Position numbers and translations under genes: made by a program. From an uncultured Bacteroidia bacterium (GTDB lineage: Bacteria > Bacteroidota > Bacteroidia > Bacteroidales > UBA932): 47,291 nt of DNA. The DNA lies in NCBI GenBank assembly GCA_902788175.1, contig CADAJF010000015.1, positions 1 through 47,291 on the forward strand, written 5' to 3'. The notes beneath the pieces were generated by a model. It did not search any database and was not told the origin of the DNA. It was given only the letters and a program-made list of their open reading frames with translations. This document shows positions 8,475 to 17,207 of the stretch, piece after piece; positions within the stretch are counted from its first letter, which is position 1; every line of letters begins with the position of its first letter.

Positions 8475-9851
8475 ATGAGCTTTGTCATGATTGTACAGCT
8501 GCTGATTGTGCTGGCAGCGCTTTACGTGGGGTCCCGTTACGGGTCCCTGGCCCTCGGGGCCATTTCCGGCATCGGCCTGGCCATCCTGGTATTCGGGTTC
8601 GGCCTCAAGCCCGGAACGCCTCCTACGGACGTCATTTACATCATCATCGCCGCGGTAACCTGTGCGGGTACCCTGCAGGCTTCCGGCGGCATGGACTGGA
8701 TGATCCAGATAGCGGAAAAGATGCTGCGAAAGCACCCGGACCACATCACTTTCCTGGGGCCGATGGTCACCTTCTTCCTAACCGTGCTGGTGGGAACCGG
8801 CCACGTGGTATATACCATCATGCCCATCATCTGCGACATCGCCCTCAAGAAGAATATCCGTCCGGAGCGTCCCTGCGCCGTGGCTTCCGTGGCTTCGCAG
8901 GTGGGTATCACCTGCTCGCCCATTGCCGCGGCCGTGGTGGCCTTTGTCACCATCTCCAACGCCAACGGCTACATGGTCAGCATCCCGCAGGTACTGCTGG
9001 TCACCATCCCGGCCTGCCTGCTGGGCCTGCTTTGCGCGGCCCTGGCCTCTTACAAGAGGGGGAAGGATCTGGACAAGGACCCGGCTTTCCTGGCCCGTAA
9101 GTCAGACCCCGAGACCTACCAGTACATGTACGGCAATTCCGCCACCACCCTGGACAAAGTCATTACCAAGGAGGCAAAAGCTTCCGTGTACGTGTTCCTG
9201 GGGGCGCTTTTGGTGATTGTGGGCTTTGCCTTCTGTCAAATGATCCACGTCGCCGACGGGGAAACCCTGGCCAAGGCCATCAACCTGCCCAAGATGAACA
9301 TCTGCATCCAGATCATCATGCTCACGGCCGCTGCCGCCAATATCATCTTCTGCAAGGCGCAGCCCAAAAAAGCCGTCGCGGGGGCCGTCTGGCAGTCTGG
9401 CATGGTAGCCGTGGTCGCCATCTATGGCATTGCCTGGCTGGCCGACACTTACTTCGGCAACTACATGGACCAGATGAAGGAAATGCTCTCCGGTGTGGTG
9501 AGCAGCTACCCCTGGAGCATCGCTTTTGTGTTTTTCCTGGTGTCGGTGCTCATCAATTCCCAGGGCGCCGTAGTGGTTGCCATGCTGCCGCTGGCCTATG
9601 AACTGGGGATTGCGGGCCCCGTGCTGCTGGGCGTGCTTCCCAGCGTTTACGGCTACTTCTTCATCCCCAACTATCCTTCAGATATCGCCACCGTGAACTT
9701 CGACCGAAGCGGCACCACCGTTATCGGCAAATACCTACTGAACCACAGCTTCATGATGCCGGGCCTTGTGAGCATCGTCATCGCCACCGTCGTGGGCTAC
9801 CTCATGACCTGCGTCCTCTTCCCCGGCTACTTTGCCTCCTTCATCCACTAG
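8475..9851 (+). CDS. Anaerobic C4-dicarboxylate transporter, DcuA/DcuB family
   Basis: The 458-residue membrane protein has roughly twelve hydrophobic segments. The central run of helices holds GTGHVVYTIMPIICDIA, ASQVGITCSPIAAAVVAF and the C-terminal IPNYPSDIATVNFDRSGTTVIGKY, all characteristic of Dcu transporters that exchange fumarate, malate or aspartate for succinate under anaerobiosis. ATG 8475 is chosen over a TTG two codons earlier. The 6-bp spacing to rnfA suggests joint expression: Rnf would generate the ion gradient and reduced carriers used for fumarate respiration, while this protein would export the succinate. No clear rho-independent terminator follows. Confidence 0.93.
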   Translation: MSFVMIVQLLIVLAALYVGSRYGSLALGAISGIGLAILVFGFGLKPGTPPTDVIYIIIAAVTCAGTLQASGGMDWMIQIAEKMLRKHPDHITFLGPMVTFFLTVLVGTGHVVYTIMPIICDIALKKNIRPERPCAVASVASQVGITCSPIAAAVVAFVTISNANGYMVSIPQVLLVTIPACLLGLLCAALASYKRGKDLDKDPAFLARKSDPETYQYMYGNSATTLDKVITKEAKASVYVFLGALLVIVGFAFCQMIHVADGETLAKAINLPKMNICIQIIMLTAAAANIIFCKAQPKKAVAGAVWQSGMVAVVAIYGIAWLADTYFGNYMDQMKEMLSGVVSSYPWSIAFVFFLVSVLINSQGAVVVAMLPLAYELGIAGPVLLGVLPSVYGYFFIPNYPSDIATVNFDRSGTTVIGKYLLNHSFMMPGLVSIVIATVVGYLMTCVLFPGYFASFIH

Positions 9852-9879
9852 GACGCAAGGTCCCGGATAATAGCCACGT

Positions 9880-9926
9880 GAGCGGCAGACCGGCGCCCCT
9901 CACCTGAGCGACAGGCCGGTGTCCCT
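9880..9926. repeat. Imperfect 26-bp tandem repeat
   Basis: Two 21-bp blocks at 9880-9900 and 9906-9926 share 17 of 21 bases, and all differences are transitions. They begin GAGCGGCAG and GAGCGACAG. They lie between the dcu gene and the AT-rich island; the function is unknown and no attachment-site role can be shown. Confidence 0.5.
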
Positions 9927-10015
9927 TGCCGTATTGACGCATAATCGCCATTGTACGCATTCTATCTGTCAACACGGCAGTGTTTTTCGACGGATAGGCC
10001 GACTTATTGGAATTC

Positions 10016-10318
10016 CTACACACTTGCCATACCGATTGCGCCAATAACGGCGACGAGAAGTATCAGCCCGATGAAGCTGATGATGAAGCCGGCAATAGCA
10101 AAACCACGGGGCTTTTTAAAGAGGCCGATAATAGAGAATAGCGCTCCAAGAACCCATACCATCCAGCCGATAACTGGAATCCAATCGGTAAAGAGTGCGA
10201 TAAGGGCAAGGATAAAACCGGCAAGACCGATACGATTCTTTTTTTGGGGTTGCTGTTCGATGATGATGGGCCGGCCATTGATCTGGTCACTGATTTGGTT
10301 TTTGTTGTTCGTTTCCAT
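10016..10318 (-). CDS. Small two-helix membrane protein (DUF4190-like)
   Basis: The 100-residue product has a polar Asn/Gln-rich N-terminus (METNNKNQ) followed by two long hydrophobic segments, IGLAGFILALIALFTDWIPVIG and FAIAGFIISFIGLILLVAVIG, separated by a short basic loop (FKKPRG). The two GF-I-LALI-type helices resemble the DUF4190 class of small membrane proteins; the function is unknown. The ATG at 10318 (reverse strand) is chosen because it starts the typical polar leader; an upstream in-frame ATG at 10363 would add fifteen residues. It is the only minus-strand gene in the island area and converges on the dcu gene. Confidence 0.7.
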   Translation of the reverse strand: METNNKNQISDQINGRPIIIEQQPQKKNRIGLAGFILALIALFTDWIPVIGWMVWVLGALFSIIGLFKKPRGFAIAGFIISFIGLILLVAVIGAIGMASV

Positions 10319-10442
10319 GTTTTTTCTTTTTATGACTTTGCCTATAAGAGGGAAATAATTCAAAAAACTAACAGTTGTAAATATTAATCGCCAGATTTCA
10401 AATCATATTGATAAGGAACACTACCCCCAGTGCCCTTGTATG

Positions 10443-10474
10443 CTTGTTTATAAAAAAGAATTGTCTTATTTTTG
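10443..10474 (+). promoter_or_regulatory. Bacteroidota-type promoter for the TIR gene cluster
   Basis: A perfect TAnnTTTG -7 box (TATTTTTG, 10467-10474) lies 20 bp after a CTTG that approximates the TTTG -33 box (10443-10446). The ATG of the TIR gene is 60 bp downstream of the -7 box. The surrounding 10.32-10.53 kb is AT-rich and contains no other gene that I can support. Confidence 0.55.
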
Positions 10475-10534
10475 AATGTTGTATTATTGTATTTCATTTT
10501 ACTAAGTCATTTTCTCGCTTGCACACTAAGTTTA

Positions 10535-11359
10535 ATGGCGTACGATGTATTCATAAGTTATGGAAGCCCAGACCGAAACCTGGCAGAAAGCTTGTGCGCC
10601 TTTCTTGAAATGCAAGGCCTAAGTTGTTGGATAGCACCCCGCAATATTCCTTCTGGGAGCAATTATGCGGGAGAAATCACTCGTGCACTGCGATTATCCG
10701 ATACGATTATTGTGATTTGCTCAATGAAATCGAGTCAATCTCAGCATGTCAAAAACGAGGTTACGTTAGCGTTCAACCAGAATAAACGGATTCTTCCGTA
10801 CTGCTTAGAAGAGAATTGTTTTGACGATGATTTAGAATACTTCCTATCCTCTAGACAGCAGATCAGATATTCCGGTAATACACAAGAAGATTTTGAACAA
10901 ATCTTGCATATTTTGGGAAAGAATATGGTAGAAAATGCGCCTCCCCAAAAACAACACAAGAAAGGTCGAGGAAGAAAGGCCGGGATTATCCTCTTTACCC
11001 TGCTCTCAATGTGTTTTATAGCGCTAAAATGGTTTTCTCGCAATAAAGAAACTGTCTCTGAGGTTGTGCCGGTAACAAGCATCGAACTGATGACAGATTC
11101 CTTCACCGGGAGTATTATCGATGGACATCCTGACGGATTCGGCACATATACTTTTGCCAAGCAGCGCCAGATTGATCTGCATGATCCAGAAAACCGAATA
11201 GCTGAAACAGGGGATTATATTCACGGAAACTGGGAGAATGGACATCTCAACTATGGTGAATGGTACGATGTTAAAGGCACAAGTAAAGGTTTTATCCAAA
11301 TAGGCAATTATCCGGATATAGAACTTGATTGGCAACTGGGGATATGCGAAAAGCTTTAA
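10535..11359 (+). CDS. TIR-domain membrane protein with MORN-like periplasmic tail
   Basis: The 274-residue product begins directly with a TIR domain (residues 1-130): beta-A YDVFISYGSPD, BB-loop region CWIAPRNIPSGSNYAGEI, and the helix SQHVKNEVTLA, whose E75 sits where NAD-cleaving TIR domains have their catalytic Glu. A basic linker (about 137-148) leads to a single membrane helix (about 149-166). The tail has a MORN-like pattern (TGSIIDGHPDGFGTYTF, then GDYIHGNWENGHLNYGEW). The likely topology is TIR in the cytoplasm and tail in the periplasm. An earlier in-frame ATG (10472) would add a hydrophobic leader but sits on the promoter. The stop overlaps the next gene by 16 bp. TIR enzymes often act in phage defence or signalling; that use is inferred here. 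Confidence 0.85.
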   Translation: MAYDVFISYGSPDRNLAESLCAFLEMQGLSCWIAPRNIPSGSNYAGEITRALRLSDTIIVICSMKSSQSQHVKNEVTLAFNQNKRILPYCLEENCFDDDLEYFLSSRQQIRYSGNTQEDFEQILHILGKNMVENAPPQKQHKKGRGRKAGIILFTLLSMCFIALKWFSRNKETVSEVVPVTSIELMTDSFTGSIIDGHPDGFGTYTFAKQRQIDLHDPENRIAETGDYIHGNWENGHLNYGEWYDVKGTSKGFIQIGNYPDIELDWQLGICEKL

Positions 11360-12414
11360 TCATCGGTCTATTTCTGTGTTTGAGCCAGTTAACGTGTTGG
11401 ACACAGGACCGTTTCTTTCTGTCAAAGACTCTTGAACGGATAGCTCAGGCGGAAGGGGTATCCATACCCATGTATCGCGGAAATCAGGTTGAATTATCAT
11501 CTTTTGACAAAGAGGGTCATTCCTATCCTATAGTTATAGAATTCCTTCCGGAGGGCGTTTCCCATATTGGCCTGGATCTATTCAATCAAAATGTCAAAAA
11601 CGAAAATCCGATAATCCTTCGTTTTGTCGAACGATATTTACTTGAACTGTTCGCACTGTATCCCCCTTCGAAACCACGTCGCGTCATGTCAGTTGATGGC
11701 GTTTCAACAACAGGGGACATAAAAGCGTTGTTCAATGTTGCACCGGACTCTTTACGGATTGATTATACAACCAATGCCAGCCGTGGGAATGTCCTTTTAA
11801 GTGTTGTGGATAAACCTCCCTTTTTTTCGATCTCTTTCCCGCTGAGTATTAGTTTATTGTCGGGAATGGACAAACATGAGTTGGACTCGTCTTTCATTAT
11901 TGGACTTCGTTCGTCCCCTTTATCAAGAGCGCAATCGATCCCATACAACCTTTCGCGCATTGGTGATAATCTATATGTTTCGGAAAACGGATTCTATGAA
12001 ATACCCAGCATCCAGAACAGTTCTTTTTTCAAAAGGAAATCCCATACTTATTATCCTGTTTGTGACTCGAAACTCCCTCAAGAATCAGTTCTCACACTAT
12101 TGTCGGCGCATACAGGCTCCAAAAACTATATTGTTCATTTAACCCACCATACATACGACTACTCCCAGGTTCAAGTCGACGTTCCATTGACACAACTGCT
12201 TGGTTATTGTTTGGATAATGGCTGCACTCCATACATCGGGATTGAGCATTGTGGGGATCTGCGGATCCTGGCTACTCTTTTTATGCTGAACGAAGACTTA
12301 GGATACTGCCATACCTTCAGTTTCTCTATCGATAAAGCCGTGCTGGATAAGGATAAGGGGACATTCGATGCCCATGCCTATTCTTTTACCCCAATCCATA
12401 ATTTGAGAAAATGA
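11344..12414 (+). CDS. Exported protein of unknown function, coupled to TIR gene
   Basis: The 356-residue product starts with a signal peptide (MRKALIIGLFLCLSQLTCW, cleavage near TQ). The rest is soluble with mixed alpha/beta character; I recognise no family. Notable is a run of beta-type segments in the middle third and a C-terminal half with several Cys (CDS, YCLDNGCTPYIGIEHCGD). The ATG at 11344 lies inside the TIR gene (16-bp overlap), and the stop overlaps the next gene by four bases, so these proteins are probably made together. It could be a periplasmic partner of the TIR protein's tail, but only the gene order supports this. Confidence 0.75.
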   Translation: MRKALIIGLFLCLSQLTCWTQDRFFLSKTLERIAQAEGVSIPMYRGNQVELSSFDKEGHSYPIVIEFLPEGVSHIGLDLFNQNVKNENPIILRFVERYLLELFALYPPSKPRRVMSVDGVSTTGDIKALFNVAPDSLRIDYTTNASRGNVLLSVVDKPPFFSISFPLSISLLSGMDKHELDSSFIIGLRSSPLSRAQSIPYNLSRIGDNLYVSENGFYEIPSIQNSSFFKRKSHTYYPVCDSKLPQESVLTLLSAHTGSKNYIVHLTHHTYDYSQVQVDVPLTQLLGYCLDNGCTPYIGIEHCGDLRILATLFMLNEDLGYCHTFSFSIDKAVLDKDKGTFDAHAYSFTPIHNLRK

Positions 12415-13112
12415 AGCGGTGTTGCATCATATTCTTATTAATGGCTTGTTCCTACGCATCGGCCCAAAGCCGAGATGCTCTGTTGGAGCGCATCAATCAG
12501 ATTAAGTTGGACACGGAACGATATCTTTATGGAATCTGTACACTTACGCAGGAATCCACCCAATCTGTTTCTGAGAAAGAAGCCCTGGAGGAATTATCCG
12601 GTTATCTGGCCGATTATTGCACGGAGCAACAGTTCTCCTTCATTCATCGGATAGAGGATATCCCTGATAGCCTGATCTCTTTTATTTCATGTCAGGTTTA
12701 CGAAAACAGTATCAGGAGTGTCGCTTACTTGTCTAAGCATGCATTGAAAGAAATAGAAGATTCCCGTGCCGCTTTGTTTGAGAACGAGAAAAGAGCAGAA
12801 AGAATCAGGCATTTCGTCGAAGAGTTAAAAGAATGCAGACAAATTGAACAGGTACAGCATCTACTTCAGTTGACATCGGCAGAAGTTTCCGCCAGATATG
12901 GAACCTTTTTGGATGACTCTTCTCAAGAATATGTCGCAAGGAGTTTTCTTGTTTATTATAATCCTGACACCGGAGTAGTTTGGGATATTATGACACCGGG
13001 GCATAGCGGTGTCAATCGACGCAGTTTGTATGACGATGGGCCAGCCGATCCATTGCAATATAAGACCGCACCTTTGTGGATTTACATCATAGGATTCAGT
13101 TTAGATTTATGA
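12411..13112 (+). CDS. Exported protein of unknown function
   Basis: The 233-residue product has a signal peptide (MKRCCIIFLLMACSYASAQ). The first two thirds are strongly helical and charged (for example EKEALEELSGYLADYC and ERIRHFVEELKECRQIEQ), which may form a helical bundle. The last third (residues 165-233) is more beta-like and ends hydrophobic (LWIYIIGFSLDL). No family is recognised. Start and stop both overlap neighbours as ATGA, placing it inside a translationally coupled series beginning with the TIR gene. Confidence 0.72.
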   Translation: MKRCCIIFLLMACSYASAQSRDALLERINQIKLDTERYLYGICTLTQESTQSVSEKEALEELSGYLADYCTEQQFSFIHRIEDIPDSLISFISCQVYENSIRSVAYLSKHALKEIEDSRAALFENEKRAERIRHFVEELKECRQIEQVQHLLQLTSAEVSARYGTFLDDSSQEYVARSFLVYYNPDTGVVWDIMTPGHSGVNRRSLYDDGPADPLQYKTAPLWIYIIGFSLDL

Positions 13113-14086
13113 AAAAAACAATACTGCTTATAGCCCTGCTTATGGCGGCTCTCTCGTCCATGGCTCAAAGTGTCGAGTTTAGTGTTAACGAGGGCTTAAG
13201 GAACGCATCTTTGAAAAGTAGAATAGAGTGGACTATCACTAATTTTCTTCAAACTTGCAATTCGGCTTTTGCGGGGCGGGGAGCATTACAGTTCCCGGCG
13301 GAGTTAATGAGCGAGGATGCTGCGAAGTCAGTCCAATTGCTTTGGAATAATATGCCTTTCCGATGCGGTGAAGAAAGAATTATAGAGAGAATCCTCCATA
13401 CTTATGCGGGTTACCAAATTCGTAATATCCCCATTATCGTGCGCAATGGAAGCAACAAGTCGGCTTACCAAGAGTTGGTGATTGACTTGGATGAGAGTGG
13501 TATTATTACTCGGGTTAATCTGGCCATTCCAAACCACTTGTACAGGAAAGTGTTTTCGGGAGGTGCGGAGGTTAGCGACCTTCGGCACAGGCAAATGATT
13601 CTTGATTATGTGGAACAGTTCAGAACGGCATATAACAGAAAAGATATACATTTTCTGGAACAAGTTTTTAGCGATGACGCATTGATTATTACGGGTAAGG
13701 TTATCCGGAGAAAGCGGGGGGATCATACGGCTGTCTTGAAGGATAAGCATGAGATTATCTACAAAGAACAGAGTAAAAAAGAGTATTTAAACAGGCTCAG
13801 AACCCAGATATTCCCCTCTGCATCCTACATACGTGTCAATTTTTCTGATATCAAATTATCCCGTCATCCGAGTATTGCTGGTTATTATGGTGTGACCATC
13901 CGCCAAGGATACGAGTCTTCCATTTATTCGGACGACGGGTATTTGTTTATGCTATGGGATTTCAGGGATGAAAACTGTCCGCAGATTCATGTGCGCACTT
14001 GGCAGCCATATTGGATGGACGAAAACAAAACCTCACGATTAGACGAAAACAGAGTTTTTGGCATAAATGATTTTAAAGTGGAATGA
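13109..14086 (+). CDS. Exported NTF2-like domain protein
   Basis: The 325-residue product has a signal peptide (MKKTILLIALLMAALSSMAQ). The C-terminal half from about residue 168 reads like an NTF2/SnoaL fold: a helix with FRTAYNRKDIHFLEQVFSDD, then LIITGKVI, a helix with KKEYLNRLRTQIF, and three or four long strands (YIRVNFSDIKL, YYGVTIRQGY, GYLFMLWDF, IHVRTWQPYW). Such domains bind small ligands or mediate contacts; no catalytic residues can be assigned. The N-terminal region (about 20-165) is unrecognised. ATG 13109 overlaps the upstream stop; the earlier in-frame ATG at 13076 would add eleven residues before the signal peptide and is not favoured. Confidence 0.72.
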   Translation: MKKTILLIALLMAALSSMAQSVEFSVNEGLRNASLKSRIEWTITNFLQTCNSAFAGRGALQFPAELMSEDAAKSVQLLWNNMPFRCGEERIIERILHTYAGYQIRNIPIIVRNGSNKSAYQELVIDLDESGIITRVNLAIPNHLYRKVFSGGAEVSDLRHRQMILDYVEQFRTAYNRKDIHFLEQVFSDDALIITGKVIRRKRGDHTAVLKDKHEIIYKEQSKKEYLNRLRTQIFPSASYIRVNFSDIKLSRHPSIAGYYGVTIRQGYESSIYSDDGYLFMLWDFRDENCPQIHVRTWQPYWMDENKTSRLDENRVFGINDFKVE

Positions 14087-14955
14087 AGCGTGCTATTATA
14101 CTGTTCACGATATTGATACCCTTAGTGCTTCAAGGACAGAATAAGCGAATTGTGGTTCGCGGATTCAAAAGGGCGGATATTGGAGACGTGCGTGCAAGGA
14201 CTTCTCCCGTGCTGGATCACAACAAGCGAATAACGGCGCTGGTGGATATCGCCGTTCCTGTGACAGATTCTGACGTTTTGTTTGATAATGTTGTCGGGCA
14301 TCCATTAAAACGTGCCGGCTCTTGGATCGTTCGAGTAGCCGAAGGCACGCCACAGATTAAAATATCAGTGCCAGGATATGCCCCCATCTATTACACCTTC
14401 CCGGAGCTGCCGGAGTCCGGACGGGTTTACGAAATGACCTTGGGTATTTTGGACATGCTCAAATACCGGACACTCTTCTTGCCCGTTTATGCTTACGGCC
14501 CTTCTCAGTCTTCTTTCGGAGCCATGATAGGCATTTGTAGAAGACACGGGGGATATACCAAAGTCAGGACAAACTTCACATTCGACCTGAAAACAACCTC
14601 TGAATGCAGCGACGACGGGATGATAGGTGGGGTGAAGGGATGGTTTACAGGAGAGAACAAAAGTAGCAGGCAAAGCTTTACTGCCGGTTATCTGGGGTTA
14701 CTTTTCCAAACTCCGGGAGATGCTGCTATGTATGCCTATGGCGGCGGCGGGTATGGTACTCGCGTCTTGGCTTGGCAGGTTTATGGTACCGAGACAGAAT
14801 ATGAGTATTCAAAAGTTACGTCCCGCTCCTTTTCCGGATGGGAAATTGAGACGGGTTTGGTGTTTCGAAAAGGTGGTTTTGCCCTGATGGCCGGAGTTCA
14901 AACAAATCAATTCAAGTATGTAGAAGCCAACGTCGGTTTTGGCATCATGTTCTAG
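14083..14955 (+). CDS. Predicted outer-membrane protein with N-terminal beta domain
   Basis: The 290-residue product has a signal peptide (MKRAIILFTILIPLVLQGQ), an N-terminal beta-sandwich-like part with IKISVPGYAPIYYTF (PEGA-like flavour, about residues 85-100), and a C-terminal half from about residue 130 of alternating amphipathic strands ending in F, as in a small outer-membrane barrel (FGAMIGICRRHGGY, FTAGYLGLLFQTPG, YVEANVGFGIMF). It overlaps the preceding stop by ATGA and is followed after 3 bp by the lipoprotein gene. It may provide the outer-membrane part of the TIR-linked group; the function is not known. Confidence 0.72.
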   Translation: MKRAIILFTILIPLVLQGQNKRIVVRGFKRADIGDVRARTSPVLDHNKRITALVDIAVPVTDSDVLFDNVVGHPLKRAGSWIVRVAEGTPQIKISVPGYAPIYYTFPELPESGRVYEMTLGILDMLKYRTLFLPVYAYGPSQSSFGAMIGICRRHGGYTKVRTNFTFDLKTTSECSDDGMIGGVKGWFTGENKSSRQSFTAGYLGLLFQTPGDAAMYAYGGGGYGTRVLAWQVYGTETEYEYSKVTSRSFSGWEIETGLVFRKGGFALMAGVQTNQFKYVEANVGFGIMF

Positions 14956-14958
14956 GAT

Positions 14959-17169
14959 ATGCGCTCTCTTTCTTATTTTTATTATTTTTTCGCAGGCCTG
15001 CTTTTGCTTGGGTGTTCTTTCGATCCGGCTGTTGAAAAGAATGACCCCCAAGCGCCTCAGATAACAGTGGATATCAGCTCCCGGATATCGGCCGAGCTGA
15101 CCATCTCAATGACCGAGCAGATTGCGGATGTGACATTCGGAACAGAACTAATTAGAATTATTGATGGAGAAGAAAGTACAGAGAGAATTGTTTTTCAAAC
15201 CGAACGGCTGGAAGCAGACCAATCATATACATGGCTTACATCTGATCTGCAACCCGACAACACTTATACCGCCCGCTCGTTTATTACCAACGGACGTAAT
15301 CGAAAATACTCCGGAAGGAAAACGTTTACAACACCTTCAACATCCAAGGCAACATTGACTCCCGTAACTCTAAAGGAGGATAGGTTGACTGCCACAATCA
15401 TTGACGATGGGGGGCGGACAATTGAGGATGTTGGATTCATTGCCGGAGATACTCCGGACAGAAAAGCCTTGATGAGAAAAGAGAAGATTCCTGCCGAAAG
15501 AAATGAACAGACTTTTTCTCTTCCGACAGCTCTTTTTAAAGGAGGAAAGTCTTACTTTTTTATTGCCTATGCCATAGATGACCATGAGGATGTCGGATAT
15601 AGTTCCGTTCCGTTGGAGTTCTATGTCCCGCAAAACGCTGAGTCTGTCTCTTTAGACCGTGAGTCTGTCACGTTGGAGGTTGGAACATCAGAAATGCTAC
15701 ATGCAACGGTTTTGCCGGAAGACGCGACTGATAAAACCGTTGAATGGTCATCTTCGGATAGTTCGATAGCTTCGGTAGAAGATGGGGTAGTTCTTGGGAT
15801 ATCTCCTGGGAAAACCATCATTACAGCTACCAGCGGGCGCCAGAGTGCCCAATGCGAAGTGACGGTCGTTAATGCCAGTATCCCTGTCTCCAATGTCTTT
15901 TTCATCGAGACGGAAAAGGCGGTTTACGTTGGAGAGTCTTTTACAGTAGAAGCCTATGTTTCTCCAGAGGATGCGACGGAGAAGAATCTTATATGGGAGA
16001 GTTCCCAGCCTTCAGTTGCTACTGTTTCCCAAGATGGGACGGTAACCACGTTGGGGGTTGGCACCTGCGAAATTACGGCTACAGCTACCTCGGGAGAGTC
16101 CGGGACCCTCACATGTCATGTCGTTAGTGAGGCCCCTTATTTTCCCGACCCCATATTTAGAGAATATGTTTATACACATTTTGACACCAATAATGATGGC
16201 TACCTTTCGCGTCAAGAGGCCTTGGCAGTTAGCAGAATCGATGTCGCTGATATGGGAATATCTACGTTAAAGGGGATTGAGTACTTTGAAGACCTTTACT
16301 TTTTATATTGTCAAGAGAATAATATTCAGGAACTGGACATGTCTTCCAACGATGATTTGCAGATATTAATTTGCGAACGCAACCAGCTAACCAGTATAAA
16401 TGTAACAAAAAACCCGCATCTCGTCGAATTTTCGTGTCAGTATAATAATCTTAAAGAAATAGACACCTCGTATAATGGTGATTTGCGGAGACTCGTATGC
16501 GACTACAATCAGCTGACGGAGATAAATGTAACAAACAACCCGCACCTCGTTGAATTTTCGTGTGGCTTGAACCAGCTTAGCAGCATTGACATAAGTCAGA
16601 ACCTGTTGTTGCAAAGTCTTAATATTCAGTATAATGAATTGGAGTCATTGGATATTTCACGAAACACACAACTGCAATTCCTTTATTGCTCTGGTTGTTC
16701 TCTAACGTCCCTAGATGTCACCCAAGCCACAGGCCTTAAACAACTTTATTGTGGGGGCAATAACTTGACCCGTATTGATTTGTCGCAAAACAAGGAGCTT
16801 GAGCACCTTGGTTGCTCCCCTTGTCGGTCGCTCGAGGAGCTTGACGTTTCAAATAATACCAATCTTGTCTATCTCTACTGCACGTATAATGCTTTCACGC
16901 GGCTAGACATTTCAAATAATCCGCGTTTAGAGTTCTTGGAGTGTGGGGCAGGAAAATTAAAAGAATTGGATGTTTCTAAGAACCCATCTTTGGTGCGTCT
17001 TGTCTGTACAAATAATCTATTGACAGAAATAGATGTTTCTATGAACCCATGCTTGGAGACTCTCCACTGTCGTGAAAGTCCATTGTTAAAAGATATCTGG
17101 CTGAAAACCGGACAAGAAATCACAGATTTTGCATACGACGAGGATGTGGCTACGATCCGCTATAAATAA
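14959..17169 (+). CDS. Surface lipoprotein: Fn3-like, two Big2, EF-hand-like loop, LRRs
   Basis: The 736-residue product has a lipobox (LLLLGC, Cys19). Domains in order: two Fn3-like beta domains (about 35-125 and 130-222), two Big2 immunoglobulin-like domains (about 224-305 and 308-390, with typical LEVGTSEMLHATVLPEDAT and WSSSDSSIASV), an EF-hand-like loop DTNNDGYLSRQEA (about residues 412-424), then about thirteen leucine-rich repeats of 21 residues, pattern L-x-x-L-x-C-x-x-N-x-L-x-x-I/L-D-V-S-x-N (about 434-724). Such proteins are exposed binding proteins. It follows the coupled TIR set by 3 bp and may be the cell-surface end of the same operon. Two LRR pairs are near-copies at DNA level. 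Confidence 0.88.
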   Translation: MRSLSYFYYFFAGLLLLGCSFDPAVEKNDPQAPQITVDISSRISAELTISMTEQIADVTFGTELIRIIDGEESTERIVFQTERLEADQSYTWLTSDLQPDNTYTARSFITNGRNRKYSGRKTFTTPSTSKATLTPVTLKEDRLTATIIDDGGRTIEDVGFIAGDTPDRKALMRKEKIPAERNEQTFSLPTALFKGGKSYFFIAYAIDDHEDVGYSSVPLEFYVPQNAESVSLDRESVTLEVGTSEMLHATVLPEDATDKTVEWSSSDSSIASVEDGVVLGISPGKTIITATSGRQSAQCEVTVVNASIPVSNVFFIETEKAVYVGESFTVEAYVSPEDATEKNLIWESSQPSVATVSQDGTVTTLGVGTCEITATATSGESGTLTCHVVSEAPYFPDPIFREYVYTHFDTNNDGYLSRQEALAVSRIDVADMGISTLKGIEYFEDLYFLYCQENNIQELDMSSNDDLQILICERNQLTSINVTKNPHLVEFSCQYNNLKEIDTSYNGDLRRLVCDYNQLTEINVTNNPHLVEFSCGLNQLSSIDISQNLLLQSLNIQYNELESLDISRNTQLQFLYCSGCSLTSLDVTQATGLKQLYCGGNNLTRIDLSQNKELEHLGCSPCRSLEELDVSNNTNLVYLYCTYNAFTRLDISNNPRLEFLECGAGKLKELDVSKNPSLVRLVCTNNLLTEIDVSMNPCLETLHCRESPLLKDIWLKTGQEITDFAYDEDVATIRYK
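16381..16566 (+). repeat. 126-bp-period DNA repeat inside the LRR region
   Basis: Bases 16381-16440 and 16507-16566 are highly similar, sharing for example ATAAATGTAACAAA and CTCGT-GAATTTTCGTGT. The 126-bp period equals 42 residues, i.e. two LRR units, which points to recent duplication of a repeat pair within the gene. Confidence 0.75.
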
Positions 17170-17180
17170 ATCGAACAAGC

Positions 17181-17188
17181 TACTTTTG
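17181..17188 (+). promoter_or_regulatory. Possible -7 promoter box before the sigma-like gene
   Basis: TACTTTTG matches TAnnTTTG and lies 19 bp before the ATG of the sigma-like gene, but no TTTG -33 box is present at the usual distance. The ten bases ACTTTTGAAG recur at 17211-17220 just inside the gene. Confidence 0.35.
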
Positions 17189-17207
17189 AAGGAATGATTT
17201 CCGCACA

